DNA of 43,017 bases, taken from contig NZ_JAPFFT010000030.1 of assembly GCF_026241105.1 (NCBI RefSeq), positions 1 through 43,017 of the forward strand, read 5' to 3'. The DNA comes from Arthrobacter rhizophilus (lineage in GTDB: Bacteria; Actinomycetota; Actinomycetes; Actinomycetales; Micrococcaceae). The position numbers were made by a program, and so were the translations under genes. Every line of letters begins with the position of its first letter. The first letter of the stretch is position 1. Below the pieces are notes generated by a model. That model searched no databases. It was not told the DNA's origin and saw nothing but the letters and a program-made list of their open reading frames with translations. Below, piece by piece: positions 24,364 through 32,823 of the stretch.

Positions 24364-25041
24364 TTAGCGGGAGCGCTGGCGGAGGCGCTGCATGTCCAGG
24401 ATGACTACTGCGCGGGCTTCCAGGCGGAGCCAGCCGCGCTGGACGAACTCGGCCAGGGCCTTGTTGACCGTCTCGCGGGAAGCGCCAACCAACTGGGCCA
24501 GTTCTTCCTGCGTGAGTTCGTGGGCAACCAGGACCCCGTCGGTGGCAGGCCGGCCGAAGCGGTCGGCAAGGTCCAGCAGGGCCTTGGCGACGCGGCCCGG
24601 AACGTCCGAGAACACGAGGTCGGACAGAGAGTCGTTGGTGCGACGCAGGCGGCGGGCAAGTGCCTGCAGCAACTGGGCAGACACCTCGGGACGCGTCCGG
24701 AGCAGGGCGTTGAGGCTTTCGTTCTTCAGGCCTGCCAGGCGCGTCTCGGAAACGGCCGTGGCCGTCGCGGTCCGGGGGCTGGGGTCGAACAAGGCCATTT
24801 CTCCAAAGAGTTCGCCCGGACCAAGGATGGCCAAAAGGGATTCACGGCCATCCGGGGAGGTGCGGCCGAGCTTCACCTTGCCGGACACGATGAAGTAGAG
24901 CTGGTCACCCTGATCACCCTCGCGGAAAACGGACGCTCCACGTGAAAGGTCCACCTCGGTGAGCTCGTCCGTCAGTAGACGGAAAGCGTCGTCGTCAAGG
25001 GTCGCGAAGAGGGGTGCGCGGCGCAATACCTCGATATCCAT
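24364..25041 (-). CDS. Crp/Fnr-family regulator (GlxR/Crp-type)
   Basis: 225 aa, the length of mycobacterial Crp and corynebacterial GlxR. The cyclic-nucleotide domain carries the phosphate-binding cassette PGELFGEMALFDPSPRTATA (about 88-107), with Glu, Arg and Thr as in cAMP binders. The C-terminal winged helix has the recognition region TQEELAQLVGASRETVNKALAEF. ATG at 25041 has AGGAGA six bases upstream; a longer frame to 25083 is unlikely. It probably binds TGTGA-N6-TCACA sites, of which three good matches occur in this window (4713, 33784, 42466). In M. tuberculosis crp lies in the same neighbourhood. Confidence 0.93.
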   Translation of the reverse strand: MDIEVLRRAPLFATLDDDAFRLLTDELTEVDLSRGASVFREGDQGDQLYFIVSGKVKLGRTSPDGRESLLAILGPGELFGEMALFDPSPRTATATAVSETRLAGLKNESLNALLRTRPEVSAQLLQALARRLRRTNDSLSDLVFSDVPGRVAKALLDLADRFGRPATDGVLVAHELTQEELAQLVGASRETVNKALAEFVQRGWLRLEARAVVILDMQRLRQRSR

Positions 25042-25288
25042 GAAATCTCCTGAGTAAAAGTTCGGCTGGGGCGCTTCAGCCATTGTTTCAGAATTTTGTC
25101 GCGTCTGTGACGTACTTGGCAGCCGAAACGCCCTAAATCACGCGGAAGAGCCCCAAAATCGCATCCCAACTGGCCGGGAATGCTCCGCCAGGAGGCGGCT
25201 TCGCGATGCGGTTGGCAGCGTGCTCGTGAGGGAAAGCTGTCAGGCTATGCATCTACAATTGGGGCTTACTCGGCTGTGAGGAGCTTTG

Positions 25289-26473
25289 GTGTTCGGCTTG
25301 ACCATATTGGACCTGGCGTTGATTCTGACGCTTCTTTCCTACCTGATCTACGGACTGCGCAACGGCTTCTTTGTGACCCTCGGTGGAATCGCAGGCTTCG
25401 CGGCAGGAGCCGTGGCAGCCTTCATCGCGGTTCCGCTTGTTGGCGATTGGGTGAAAGACAGCGGCTGGAGGCTGACGGCCATCATCGGCTCGGCTGTATT
25501 ACTCATCGTCTTGGGGCACGGTCTGGGCACATGGATCGGCCAGAAGGTCCGCAGGGCCGTGCGGATTCAGCCATTGAACGCCTTGGACCGCCTGCTGGGT
25601 GGGTTCGTTAGCCTGGTGGTCGCGGCATTGGTCATGTCCATGTTGGCGTTCAGTATCGGCTCCTTGGGCGTGCCACTCGTTTCGCAGCAACTCGCCGATT
25701 CCAAGGTGATCCGCTTCATCGACACCATGACGCCCACACCCGTCAAAGCCGGCGTCGCGCAGCTGCGCTCCACCGTCATGGGCAACGGCATTCCCCACAT
25801 CATCGAAGGCATCGGTCCTGTTACCCCGTTGCCCGTCCCGAACACAAGCACAGACACCCCCGCGCTCAACAATGCGGCACATTCTGTTCTGAAGATTGCC
25901 GGCACGGCATATCAGTGTGGCCAGAACCAGACCGGCTCCGGCTTCGTCGTCTCTCCTGGCCGCGTAGTGACCAACGCGCACGTTGTGGCCGGCGTGTCCC
26001 AGCCTGTGGTGGAAATCCCCGACGGCGGCGCGTTGCAGGGCCGCGTGGTCTATTTCGACAGCCAACGCGACCTCGCTGTGCTCGCCGTCGACGGTCTTCC
26101 GACGGCGCCGCTTCAGTTGAGCGCTGATCTTCCGGCCGGCTCGCCCGCAGCCTTCGCCGGCTATCCTCACGGCGGTCCCTTCCAGTCCAAACCTGCCGCG
26201 GTGGAGGGCATCTCGACACTCCTGGTCCCGGACATCTACGGCAACAACCCTTCACCGGAGCAGGTCTACAAACTGGCCGGTGACGTGCAGCCAGGCAACT
26301 CGGGCGGTCCCCTGCTGACGACGGAGGGCCAGGTCGCTGGCGTTGTCTTCGCCAAGACCACCTCGGACGTGGCCGTGGGCTACGCCCTCACCATGGACGA
26401 GCTCTCGCCGGTGGCCCAGCAGGCACCATCTCTGAGCTCGGCCGTGTCGCCGGGCCAGTGCACCAAGAAATAG
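25289..26473 (+). CDS. MarP-like membrane serine protease (CvpA domain + trypsin domain)
   Basis: 394 aa. The N-terminal half has four hydrophobic helices (about 4-22, 27-48, 62-82, 102-125) of the CvpA/colicin V production type. An extracytoplasmic trypsin-like domain (about 195-394) follows with the triad His231 (TNAHVVAG), Asp261 (RDLAVLAV) and Ser338 (PGNSGGPL). Cys210 and Cys391 sit where the redox-active disulfide of M. tuberculosis MarP (Rv3671c) is found. GTG at 25289 with GAGGAG five bases upstream is preferred to the TTG three bases before. MarP is needed for acid and oxidative stress survival in mycobacteria; a similar envelope-stress role is inferred. Confidence 0.93.
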   Translation: MFGLTILDLALILTLLSYLIYGLRNGFFVTLGGIAGFAAGAVAAFIAVPLVGDWVKDSGWRLTAIIGSAVLLIVLGHGLGTWIGQKVRRAVRIQPLNALDRLLGGFVSLVVAALVMSMLAFSIGSLGVPLVSQQLADSKVIRFIDTMTPTPVKAGVAQLRSTVMGNGIPHIIEGIGPVTPLPVPNTSTDTPALNNAAHSVLKIAGTAYQCGQNQTGSGFVVSPGRVVTNAHVVAGVSQPVVEIPDGGALQGRVVYFDSQRDLAVLAVDGLPTAPLQLSADLPAGSPAAFAGYPHGGPFQSKPAAVEGISTLLVPDIYGNNPSPEQVYKLAGDVQPGNSGGPLLTTEGQVAGVVFAKTTSDVAVGYALTMDELSPVAQQAPSLSSAVSPGQCTKK

Positions 26474-26486
26474 CCCTCCCACCACG

Positions 26487-26565
26487 GGACATGCTCAGCG
26501 CTTGATCTGAGAACTGGACATAGTGCGTTTATGTCCAACGCTGGCCACGAAGAATGAGCATGTCC
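26487..26565. repeat. 79-bp nested-palindrome repeat, copy C (most symmetric)
   Basis: Outer perfect 10-bp arms GGACATGCTC (26487-26496) and GAGCATGTCC (26556-26565), inner arms GGACATA and TATGTCC around a 7-nt GTGCGTT. Flanking GCCCTCCC and GGGAGGGC extend the stem outward. It lies between two converging genes and could act as a bidirectional terminator there. Confidence 0.75.
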
Positions 26566-26582
26566 CCAAGGGGAGGGCGAGC

Positions 26583-27584
26583 TTAGAGCCACTCCAGGCT
26601 CTGGCCATGGGGGCCGGTGATGGCTGTCGGAACGCCGTTGTGCATGAGCAGGAATCGGCCCAGCAGCCGCTCTTCGGGCATCTCGGGGACCACGCTTGAG
26701 CCGTCCTGCTGGTCGATGACCATGTGGCCTTCGTTGGAGAGCCAGTGGCAGCCTCGGGTCGCCGCAAGTTCGGATATGGTGGCCCGGAATCGTGCCCGTT
26801 CCCGGGCATCGAGATACCCGAGCACCGCGCTGTGGAAGACCACAAGGGTGGAGTCCGCGGGTGCTTGGCTCGCCACTTCCAGCAACTTGTCATTGAGGTC
26901 CCCCGCCACCAGCAAAGGCGGATCCTGACGGGCGATCGCGATCGCCTGTTGGAGCCGTTCCCGGCGGAAGTCCTGCTCGGGCCAGATCAGGGCATCGAGC
27001 CACGCGACGTCGCTGGGATTCGTCACGTCCAACGGGTTCAGGTCGATGCCTGCCCGCCAACTGACTCGCGGCAACCGCTCGGGGATGGGGACCGGCCCCG
27101 AATCGGTGCAACGGAGCACCGGAGCATCAGCATCGGCGCGGCCGATGCGCTTTTGCCGGGTGCCGTCGTCGTACTCGTAGCGGTATTTGTCCGGGTACAG
27201 CGTGAGCCCGGCAGAGGCCCCGACTTCAAGGAGTGCGAGCGGTTTCTTTTCGGCGGCGGCGATCAACGCCAGCGACGGCAGGAGCGTGGCACAGCGGCCC
27301 GCTTCGTTGGTCTGCGTGGCGCGTGAAAGCACGGTCCGGGAAACATCGGCCCAGTGGGCATCCAGGAAGCTCCGGAACTCCGGATAGGGGCTGACGCGGG
27401 CGCCAAGATAGCGGGCGGCGGCGAAGAGCAAAATGGGTTGCCGCTTGCTGTGCGGCCATTGGTCGATCCGGGCGATAAGTCCCGGATCGTCGGCCGCGGC
27501 AAGGGCCCAGCGGGCATAGCAGTCCGACGATCCGGGCGCGTCGAACGTGCCGAAGTGCCGGTACCAGTCAGCCGTGCCGCCCAA
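26583..27584 (-). CDS. DUF2332-family protein
   Basis: About 333 aa from a TTG at 27584. The WYRHFGTFDAPGSSDCYARWA opening, PILLFAAARYLGA, LLEVGASAGLTLYPDKYRYEY and a final region with TLVVFHSAVLGYLD and RGCHWLSNEG are the pattern of DUF2332 proteins. LLEVGASAGLTL resembles an S-adenosylmethionine-binding glycine loop, so a methyltransferase-like fold is possible but unproven. An ATG at 27653 would overlap aroQ by 44 bases, so the start is uncertain. It follows aroQ and may be co-transcribed with it. Confidence 0.8.
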   Translation of the reverse strand: MGGTADWYRHFGTFDAPGSSDCYARWALAAADDPGLIARIDQWPHSKRQPILLFAAARYLGARVSPYPEFRSFLDAHWADVSRTVLSRATQTNEAGRCATLLPSLALIAAAEKKPLALLEVGASAGLTLYPDKYRYEYDDGTRQKRIGRADADAPVLRCTDSGPVPIPERLPRVSWRAGIDLNPLDVTNPSDVAWLDALIWPEQDFRRERLQQAIAIARQDPPLLVAGDLNDKLLEVASQAPADSTLVVFHSAVLGYLDARERARFRATISELAATRGCHWLSNEGHMVIDQQDGSSVVPEMPEERLLGRFLLMHNGVPTAITGPHGQSLEWL

Positions 27585-27609
27585 GGGAACCCCGCTCAGA
27601 TCGACGATT

Positions 27610-28074
27610 CTAGACCGCGGTGGCGAGGTAGTCGATGGCCAGCTTGTAGCCATGGACTCCTGCGCCGACGATCACCGCGGAACAGACGGGGGAGAGGTAG
27701 GAGTGGTGCCTGAACTCTTCGCGCTGGTGCACATTGGTGATGTGGACCTCGACGGCGGGAAGCTGCACCGCAGCAAGTGCGTCACGCAGTGCCACGGAAG
27801 TGTGGGTGTACGCGCCAGCGTTGATGACGATCCCGACGGCGGTACCGCGCGCGCCGTGGATGGCGTCAATGAGGTCACCCTCGTGGTTGGACTGGACGCA
27901 GTCCACCGTGAAGCCGTTGGCCCCGGCGGCTGCCATGGCGAGCTGTTCGACGTCGGCCAAAGTGGATGTACCGTACTTTTCCGGCTCGCGCGTTCCCAGG
28001 AGGTTGAGGTTGGGGCCGTTGAGGACGAGGATGGTGCCGCGGCCGGCTTCGGTGGCGGTGGGAGCTTCAGTCAT
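27610..28074 (-). CDS. aroQ: 3-dehydroquinate dehydratase, type II
   Basis: 154 aa. Third step of the shikimate pathway. The signature LVLNGPNLNLLGTREPEKYG (17-36) holds the catalytic Arg and Tyr; further on are VQSNHEGDLIDAIH, INAGAYTHTSVALRDAL and the substrate-binding VEVHITNVHQREEFRHHSY. It has a short extra N-terminal stretch. ATG at 28074 is preferred because the upstream extension has no family similarity. It is separated from the alpha-galactosidase gene by a hairpin. Confidence 0.96.
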   Translation of the reverse strand: MTEAPTATEAGRGTILVLNGPNLNLLGTREPEKYGTSTLADVEQLAMAAAGANGFTVDCVQSNHEGDLIDAIHGARGTAVGIVINAGAYTHTSVALRDALAAVQLPAVEVHITNVHQREEFRHHSYLSPVCSAVIVGAGVHGYKLAIDYLATAV

Positions 28075-28097
28075 GACTCCCAATCTATAGGGGTGCG

Positions 28098-28155
28098 GCG
28101 TCCGCCCGGCGTTTCTTACGCTGCTTTGGACAGCGCGCAGTCGCCGGGCGGACGC
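28098..28155 (-). terminator. Terminator-like hairpin after alpha-galactosidase
   Basis: Perfect 14-bp arms GCGTCCGCCCGGCG (28098-28111) and its complement (28142-28155) with a 30-nt loop. It lies between the alpha-galactosidase stop and aroQ. No clear T-tract follows. Confidence 0.6.
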
Positions 28156-28167
28156 CAAACAGTTGCC

Positions 28168-30345
28168 TTATGCCGCAGTGATCCGGAGCAAGAGAGCATG
28201 CTCCGGGTTCAGGACCGGCATGGGAAGGCCTACCTCTGCCAGGAAGCGGCCGCTCGCCGTAGCGCCCGAGGGCAGCCAAGCCGGCGGCTGCACCTGGGTG
28301 AACGTGCGGGCATAGTCGGCGTCGCCGGGGGCCGGGAAGATGGCCTCCACTTTGTACGAGCGCCCAGGATCGAGCCCTGGAATCGCAACGCGGCCGGGTT
28401 GTTCGGCGAACGAAGTCCGGGTGCTGACGACGGCAAACAAGCCGGCGGCGCCGTCGTCGGACACCACACCGTGCAGCATCAGGGAGTCGTCTGGAACGTC
28501 CGCACGGACCATCCGCCCACTGTGGATTAGCGCCCGGTGTTCCTTGTACAGGCTAATGAAGCGCTTGAGCTCTTCGCGTTCGGCGCCCTGTACCTGTCGG
28601 ACGTCCCATTCCATGCCGAAATGTCCAAAAAGTGCGGTGATGGCTCGGAAAGAGAGATCATGCGTCCGGGTCGTTGTGTGCGACGTGGTGGGGCCGATGT
28701 GCCCGCCCACGAGTTCCGGGGGAACCACGACGCCGGTCCAGCGTTGGATGGTCTGCCTCTCAAGGGCGTCGTTGCAGTCCGATCCCCAGATCCGGTCGGT
28801 TCGCTCAAGGATACCGAGGTCCACCCGTGCGCCTCCGGAGGAACAGCTTTCAATTTCGACGCCGGGGTGCGCCGTGCGGAGCTCGTCGAAGAGCCGGTAG
28901 GCGGCCATGGTCTGCTCGTGAACGGACGCGCGTCCCGCATGGCCGTGTTCCAGCAGGTCTCGATTTTGGTCCCACTTGAGGTAGCTGATCTTGTTTTCCC
29001 GCAGCAGGGAATCGATCCGGTCGAAGACATACTGCCAGGCAGCGGGATTGACGAGGTCGATGATCTGCTGGTGTCGCCATTCCAAGGGCAGCCGGCCGCC
29101 GTCCTTGTGGGACAGCGCGGCAGGACCCACGATCCAGTCAGGATGCGCACGGGCAACATCGGAGTCCAGGTTGATCATTTCCGGCTCAACCCAGAGCCCG
29201 AATTCCATGCCGTGGGAGTTGACGGCTTCGATGAGTGGCGTCAGGCCATCCGGCCAAAGGGTTTCGTCGACGTACCAGTCGCCCAAGCCGGCGTGGTCGT
29301 CGCGGCGCCCGCGGAACCACCCGTCGTCGAGCACGAATCGCTCAACCCCCAGTTCGGCGGCGGATTCCGCGAGCTCGATCAGGGTGTCCAGCTTGTGGTC
29401 GAAGTACACGGCTTCCCAGGTGTTCAGGACCACGGGGCGGGGCTTGCCGGCGGGGAGCCCCGTGGAAGCCGCGGGAAGGACGTGATGACGACGGGACCGG
29501 AACCAGCTGTAGAACGCTTCGCTGATGCCGTCCAGGCCACGATCCGAGTAGGCGGCAAACAGGGCGGGCGTGGTGTAGCTTTCGCCCGGCTGGAGGACCA
29601 CTTCAGCCGGGCCCAGGAGCTCCGAGCCGCCGATCATGGTGCGGCCATCGGCTACGGTGTCGGCGAACTGTTCGTGGTTGCCGCTCCAAGCCAAGTGGGT
29701 GGCCCAGACCTTTCCGTGGCGATTGCCGAATCCGGCGGTGCCCGCCGCGAAAAGCAGTGAGGAATCGTGCCCTGTGCGGCCGTGGCGTCCAGTGCGTACC
29801 CACGTGCCTTGCTGGACGGCACGGCGCTGTGGGTGCCGCTCGCGGCACCAGCGTCCGGTGAGGTCAAGGAGCTCGACGGCGTCCGGCCCCACCGGGAGGA
29901 CGGTGGCCAGTTCGTCGAGCTGGAAGGGGGACGTGCCGTCGTTGACGGCAGTGTGGCGAAGCTCAAGGAGCCCGCCGGGGTGAAGTGTCAGGGCGGACGT
30001 CACCGTGATTCCGGCGTCGGGATCTTTTTGGACGACGACGGCGGAGCTGCCGTCAGCGTGGACGTCCACCACGCGAAGCCGGACCGAAAAGTCCAGGCCG
30101 GGGACGCCGTCGGCGATTCTGTGGCCGCGCAGGCCCGGACGGCCTTGCCAGGCAGAGGAGCCTTGCGGGAGCAGCGCCGTCGGGACCGTGGCGTCGACGG
30201 CGGAGTGCGGGATGGGTTCGCCCAGGATGGCGAGGTCCGGGAGGGTGCTGCCGAGATCTGCGCCCCAATGGATGACCTCGGCCTCTCCGCTGTTGAAACT
30301 GACCACCAGGCTTGTGCCGGTGGAACGGAGGTGGAGCGGGTCCAT
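28168..30345 (-). CDS. Alpha-galactosidase, GH36
   Basis: 725 aa, the size of the bacterial GH36 enzymes that release galactose from melibiose, raffinose and related sugars. An N-terminal beta-sandwich (about 1-290) precedes the barrel. The catalytic nucleophile is Asp459 in YLKWDQNRD, the acid/base is Asp523 in WGSDCND, and ESCSSGGARVDLG (499-511) is the family motif between them. No signal peptide, so it acts on sugar imported by the ABC system encoded upstream. ATG at 30345 is preferred to a longer frame that includes the hairpin at 30391-30436. It is the last gene of the operon. Confidence 0.94.
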   Translation of the reverse strand: MDPLHLRSTGTSLVVSFNSGEAEVIHWGADLGSTLPDLAILGEPIPHSAVDATVPTALLPQGSSAWQGRPGLRGHRIADGVPGLDFSVRLRVVDVHADGSSAVVVQKDPDAGITVTSALTLHPGGLLELRHTAVNDGTSPFQLDELATVLPVGPDAVELLDLTGRWCRERHPQRRAVQQGTWVRTGRHGRTGHDSSLLFAAGTAGFGNRHGKVWATHLAWSGNHEQFADTVADGRTMIGGSELLGPAEVVLQPGESYTTPALFAAYSDRGLDGISEAFYSWFRSRRHHVLPAASTGLPAGKPRPVVLNTWEAVYFDHKLDTLIELAESAAELGVERFVLDDGWFRGRRDDHAGLGDWYVDETLWPDGLTPLIEAVNSHGMEFGLWVEPEMINLDSDVARAHPDWIVGPAALSHKDGGRLPLEWRHQQIIDLVNPAAWQYVFDRIDSLLRENKISYLKWDQNRDLLEHGHAGRASVHEQTMAAYRLFDELRTAHPGVEIESCSSGGARVDLGILERTDRIWGSDCNDALERQTIQRWTGVVVPPELVGGHIGPTTSHTTTRTHDLSFRAITALFGHFGMEWDVRQVQGAEREELKRFISLYKEHRALIHSGRMVRADVPDDSLMLHGVVSDDGAAGLFAVVSTRTSFAEQPGRVAIPGLDPGRSYKVEAIFPAPGDADYARTFTQVQPPAWLPSGATASGRFLAEVGLPMPVLNPEHALLLRITAA

Positions 30346-30390
30346 GAGCGGTTCTCTTTCAGGGAGTCGTTGAGTTGCTGGTGAGTGGGG

Positions 30391-30436
30391 AGTCCGGGCG
30401 CCGCCGTCAAAGGAGTGAAGCGGCGGCGCCCGGACT
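30391..30436 (-). terminator. Intra-operon hairpin after the binding-protein gene
   Basis: Perfect 16-bp stem AGTCCGGGCGCCGCCG (30391-30406 with 30421-30436), 14-nt loop, located nine bases after the SBP stop and 46 bases before the alpha-galactosidase ATG. No T-tract. Probably stabilises the upstream mRNA or partly terminates. Confidence 0.7.
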
Positions 30437-30445
30437 GGTTCGGGG

Positions 30446-31798
30446 TTACTTGAAGAGGTTGTTGACCTGGTTGTTGGCATCGGACAGCGAGCTGGCGGGC
30501 TTCTTGCCGCTGAGCACTGCGTCCATTGCGGGCTTCATGATGCCGTCAACTTTGGCAGCCTTGTCCGCGATGGGGAAGAGGAACGTGGTGCCGTCTTTGA
30601 CCTGGGTAGTGAAGGCGGAGACGTCTACGCCCTTGGCCGCGAAAGCCTTGGCCGCCAAGTCCGAGGAAGTGGAGATAGCGGGGAAGACCACTGCCTTGTT
30701 GGCGACGACGTCCTGGCAGGCTGAGGAACCGAGGTATTCAACCCATTTGGTGGCTCCTGCAGGGTTCTTGGTGCCAGCCCAGATGGAGTCCGCCAGGCCG
30801 TTGAACATGGACGCACGCTTGCCGCTGGGGCCCACCGGGGTTGGGGCGATGGCAGTCTTGATGCCCTTGTAGCTGGTGTACTGGCCGATCATCCATGAGC
30901 CGCTGGTGTTGATTGCAGCCTTGCCGGCGCCGAAGTTGTCCGACACGCTGGCGCCTACCGTTGTTTCAAGTTTGGGCATGTAGCCCTTGTCCGCGAGTCC
31001 GGCCCACCAGCTGATGGTCTCCTGGAACTTGGGGTCGTCGTAGTTGAACTTGCTGGCCCACGGGTTCTTGTCAGTGGCGGTCCAGCCGTTGGTGGCTGCC
31101 AGGAAGCTCCACTGGGTCTGGCCCTGCCCGGAACCGGAGGACTCCAGGCCCAGGCCGTAGACGGCCACATTGTTCTTGTCGAAGCCGGCTTCGTCTCCGC
31201 GCTTGCCGTTCTTGTCCACGGTCAGGTGGGCGATGGCCTTTTCGTAGCTGCCACCATCCTTGGGATTCCAGTCCAGCTTGGCCATTTGCTCGGCCGTGAT
31301 GCCTGCGGAATCGGTCATGGCCTTGTTGTAGAAGAGGCTGATGGTGTCCCAGTCCTTGGGAAGGCCGTAGCGCTTGCCGTCCTGGCCTACCCAGAGATCG
31401 GCCAGGCCCTTGTTGTAGCTGTCCAGCTTGATACCGTCCTTGGTCACGGCGTCGTCAAGGGCCAGCAGTTGCTTCTTGGAGGCGAACTCCGGGTACTTGG
31501 ACAGGTGGTCAGTGAAGACGTCCGGAGCGGTGCCGGACACAAATCCGTTGGTCAGGGTGGTCCAGTAGTCGTCCCAGCCGCGCTGGGTGATCTTGACCGT
31601 GATGTTCGGGTTGGCCTTGGTGAAGTCACTCGCGCACTGCTGGTAGGCGGGCAGCTGGTTGGCATCCCACAGCCAGTAGTTGATCTCACCCTTTGCCTCG
31701 CTGGAGGCGGGGGCGGAGCCGCCACAAGCGGAGAGTGATAGCGCGGCTGCGGCAGCGACGGCGACGGCAGCTGCGACGGTGCCAATGGATTTCTTCAT
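30446..31798 (-). CDS. Sugar ABC transporter substrate-binding lipoprotein (alpha-galactoside type)
   Basis: 450 aa. A lipoprotein signal peptide MKKSIGTVAAAVAVAAAAAL ends in the lipobox LSAC (Cys25), which anchors it on the outer face of the membrane. The mature part is an extracellular solute-binding family 1 protein (WDDYWTTLTNGFVSGTAPDVFTDH; later FGAGKAAINTSGSW). AAAGG precedes the ATG at 31798. It follows the two permease genes and precedes alpha-galactosidase, so melibiose/raffinose-type galactosides are the likely ligand. The reading frame extends far upstream, but that part is out-of-frame permease DNA. Confidence 0.93.
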   Translation of the reverse strand: MKKSIGTVAAAVAVAAAAALSLSACGGSAPASSEAKGEINYWLWDANQLPAYQQCASDFTKANPNITVKITQRGWDDYWTTLTNGFVSGTAPDVFTDHLSKYPEFASKKQLLALDDAVTKDGIKLDSYNKGLADLWVGQDGKRYGLPKDWDTISLFYNKAMTDSAGITAEQMAKLDWNPKDGGSYEKAIAHLTVDKNGKRGDEAGFDKNNVAVYGLGLESSGSGQGQTQWSFLAATNGWTATDKNPWASKFNYDDPKFQETISWWAGLADKGYMPKLETTVGASVSDNFGAGKAAINTSGSWMIGQYTSYKGIKTAIAPTPVGPSGKRASMFNGLADSIWAGTKNPAGATKWVEYLGSSACQDVVANKAVVFPAISTSSDLAAKAFAAKGVDVSAFTTQVKDGTTFLFPIADKAAKVDGIMKPAMDAVLSGKKPASSLSDANNQVNNLFK

Positions 31799-31851
31799 GG
31801 TGGACCTTTCAGGGGGTTGCGATAGAGCGGGGTGTTGGTTGGGGAGGGGAA

Positions 31852-32811
31852 CTACTTGATGCCGGAGAAGCCGATGGAGTTGACTACCTTCTTGCCGAAG
31901 GCGATGAAGAGCAGGAGAACCGGGAGGGCAGCCACGAGGGTGGCGGCCATGAGTCCGCTCCAGTCCGGTGCCCCTTGCGGGGACTGGGACTTGAAGACGC
32001 CCAGGCCCACGGTGAGGACGCGGACGTTCTCGTCCTGGCCCACCAGAAGCGGCCAGAAGTATTCGTTCCACTGACCGATGAAGGTCAGCAGCGCCAGGGT
32101 GGCGAGGGGAGCTGCGGCGTTGGGGATCACAATCTGGAAGAAGATCCGGAGGTGCTTGGCGCCGTCGAGCATGGCTGCCTCTTCGACTTCGCGGGACATG
32201 CTCAAGAAGAACTGGCGCAGGAAGAAGATGGCGAAGGGCGTCATGAACATGTAGGGCAATGCCAGGCCGGCGAAGCTGTTGAGCAGGCCCAGGTTCTTGA
32301 TCATCAGGAAGTTGGGCAGGGCCGTGAAGATCGGCGGGACCATCATGGTGGCCAGGAAGATCGCAAAGACCTTGTTCCGACCCGGCCAGCGCAGCCTCGA
32401 AAAGGCGTAGGCGGCCATCGCGCTGAAGAACACCTGGCCTGCCGTGGTCATGGTGGCGAAAACAATCGAGTTTCGCAGGTACAACCAGAAATTGATGGCG
32501 GCGCCGGAACCGCCCTCGGCAATTGCCTGCTCGGGGCTTTGCAACCCCAGGACGCGTTGGAAGGCGCCCCAGCTGAAGTCTGCAGGAAGGAGATTGCCGG
32601 CATTGGAGGCCAGCGAGTGATTGCTGGACAGTGCGGTCCGGAGCATCCAGAGGAACGGAGCGATCGTGACCACGACGGCGATCATCACGAGGACCCAAGC
32701 GCCGGTGCGGCGCCAGTTGACGGGTTTCGTGCCACGGCGGCGGGACTGTGGGGAGCCGACGACGGCGGCAGCGGACTCGCGCGGGCGGCGGGAATGGGTA
32801 GAGGTACTCAT
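31852..32811 (-). CDS. Sugar ABC transporter permease (MalG-type)
   Basis: 319 aa. About 45 hydrophilic N-terminal residues, then six helices. The cytoplasmic EAA loop reads EEAAMLDGAKHLRIFFQIVIPNAAAPLATL, where the ATPase docks. The C-terminal VNSIGFSGIK ending is typical of MalG-like CUT1 permeases. AAGGAA lies upstream of the ATG at 32811. Partner of the MalF-type permease encoded 12 bp upstream. Confidence 0.93.
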   Translation of the reverse strand: MSTSTHSRRPRESAAAVVGSPQSRRRGTKPVNWRRTGAWVLVMIAVVVTIAPFLWMLRTALSSNHSLASNAGNLLPADFSWGAFQRVLGLQSPEQAIAEGGSGAAINFWLYLRNSIVFATMTTAGQVFFSAMAAYAFSRLRWPGRNKVFAIFLATMMVPPIFTALPNFLMIKNLGLLNSFAGLALPYMFMTPFAIFFLRQFFLSMSREVEEAAMLDGAKHLRIFFQIVIPNAAAPLATLALLTFIGQWNEYFWPLLVGQDENVRVLTVGLGVFKSQSPQGAPDWSGLMAATLVAALPVLLLFIAFGKKVVNSIGFSGIK

Positions 32812-32823
32812 GGCGGGGTTTCC

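Noticed and set aside
25084..25288. Crp autoregulatory site upstream of the Crp gene
   Set aside because: Only one half-site (TCACA near the CGTCACAGACG stretch) fits; the other half does not match TGTGA.
31799..32698. N-terminal extension of the first sugar-binding protein to 750 residues
   Set aside because: The extension is out-of-frame permease DNA; the lipoprotein signal peptide begins at the ATG at 31798.
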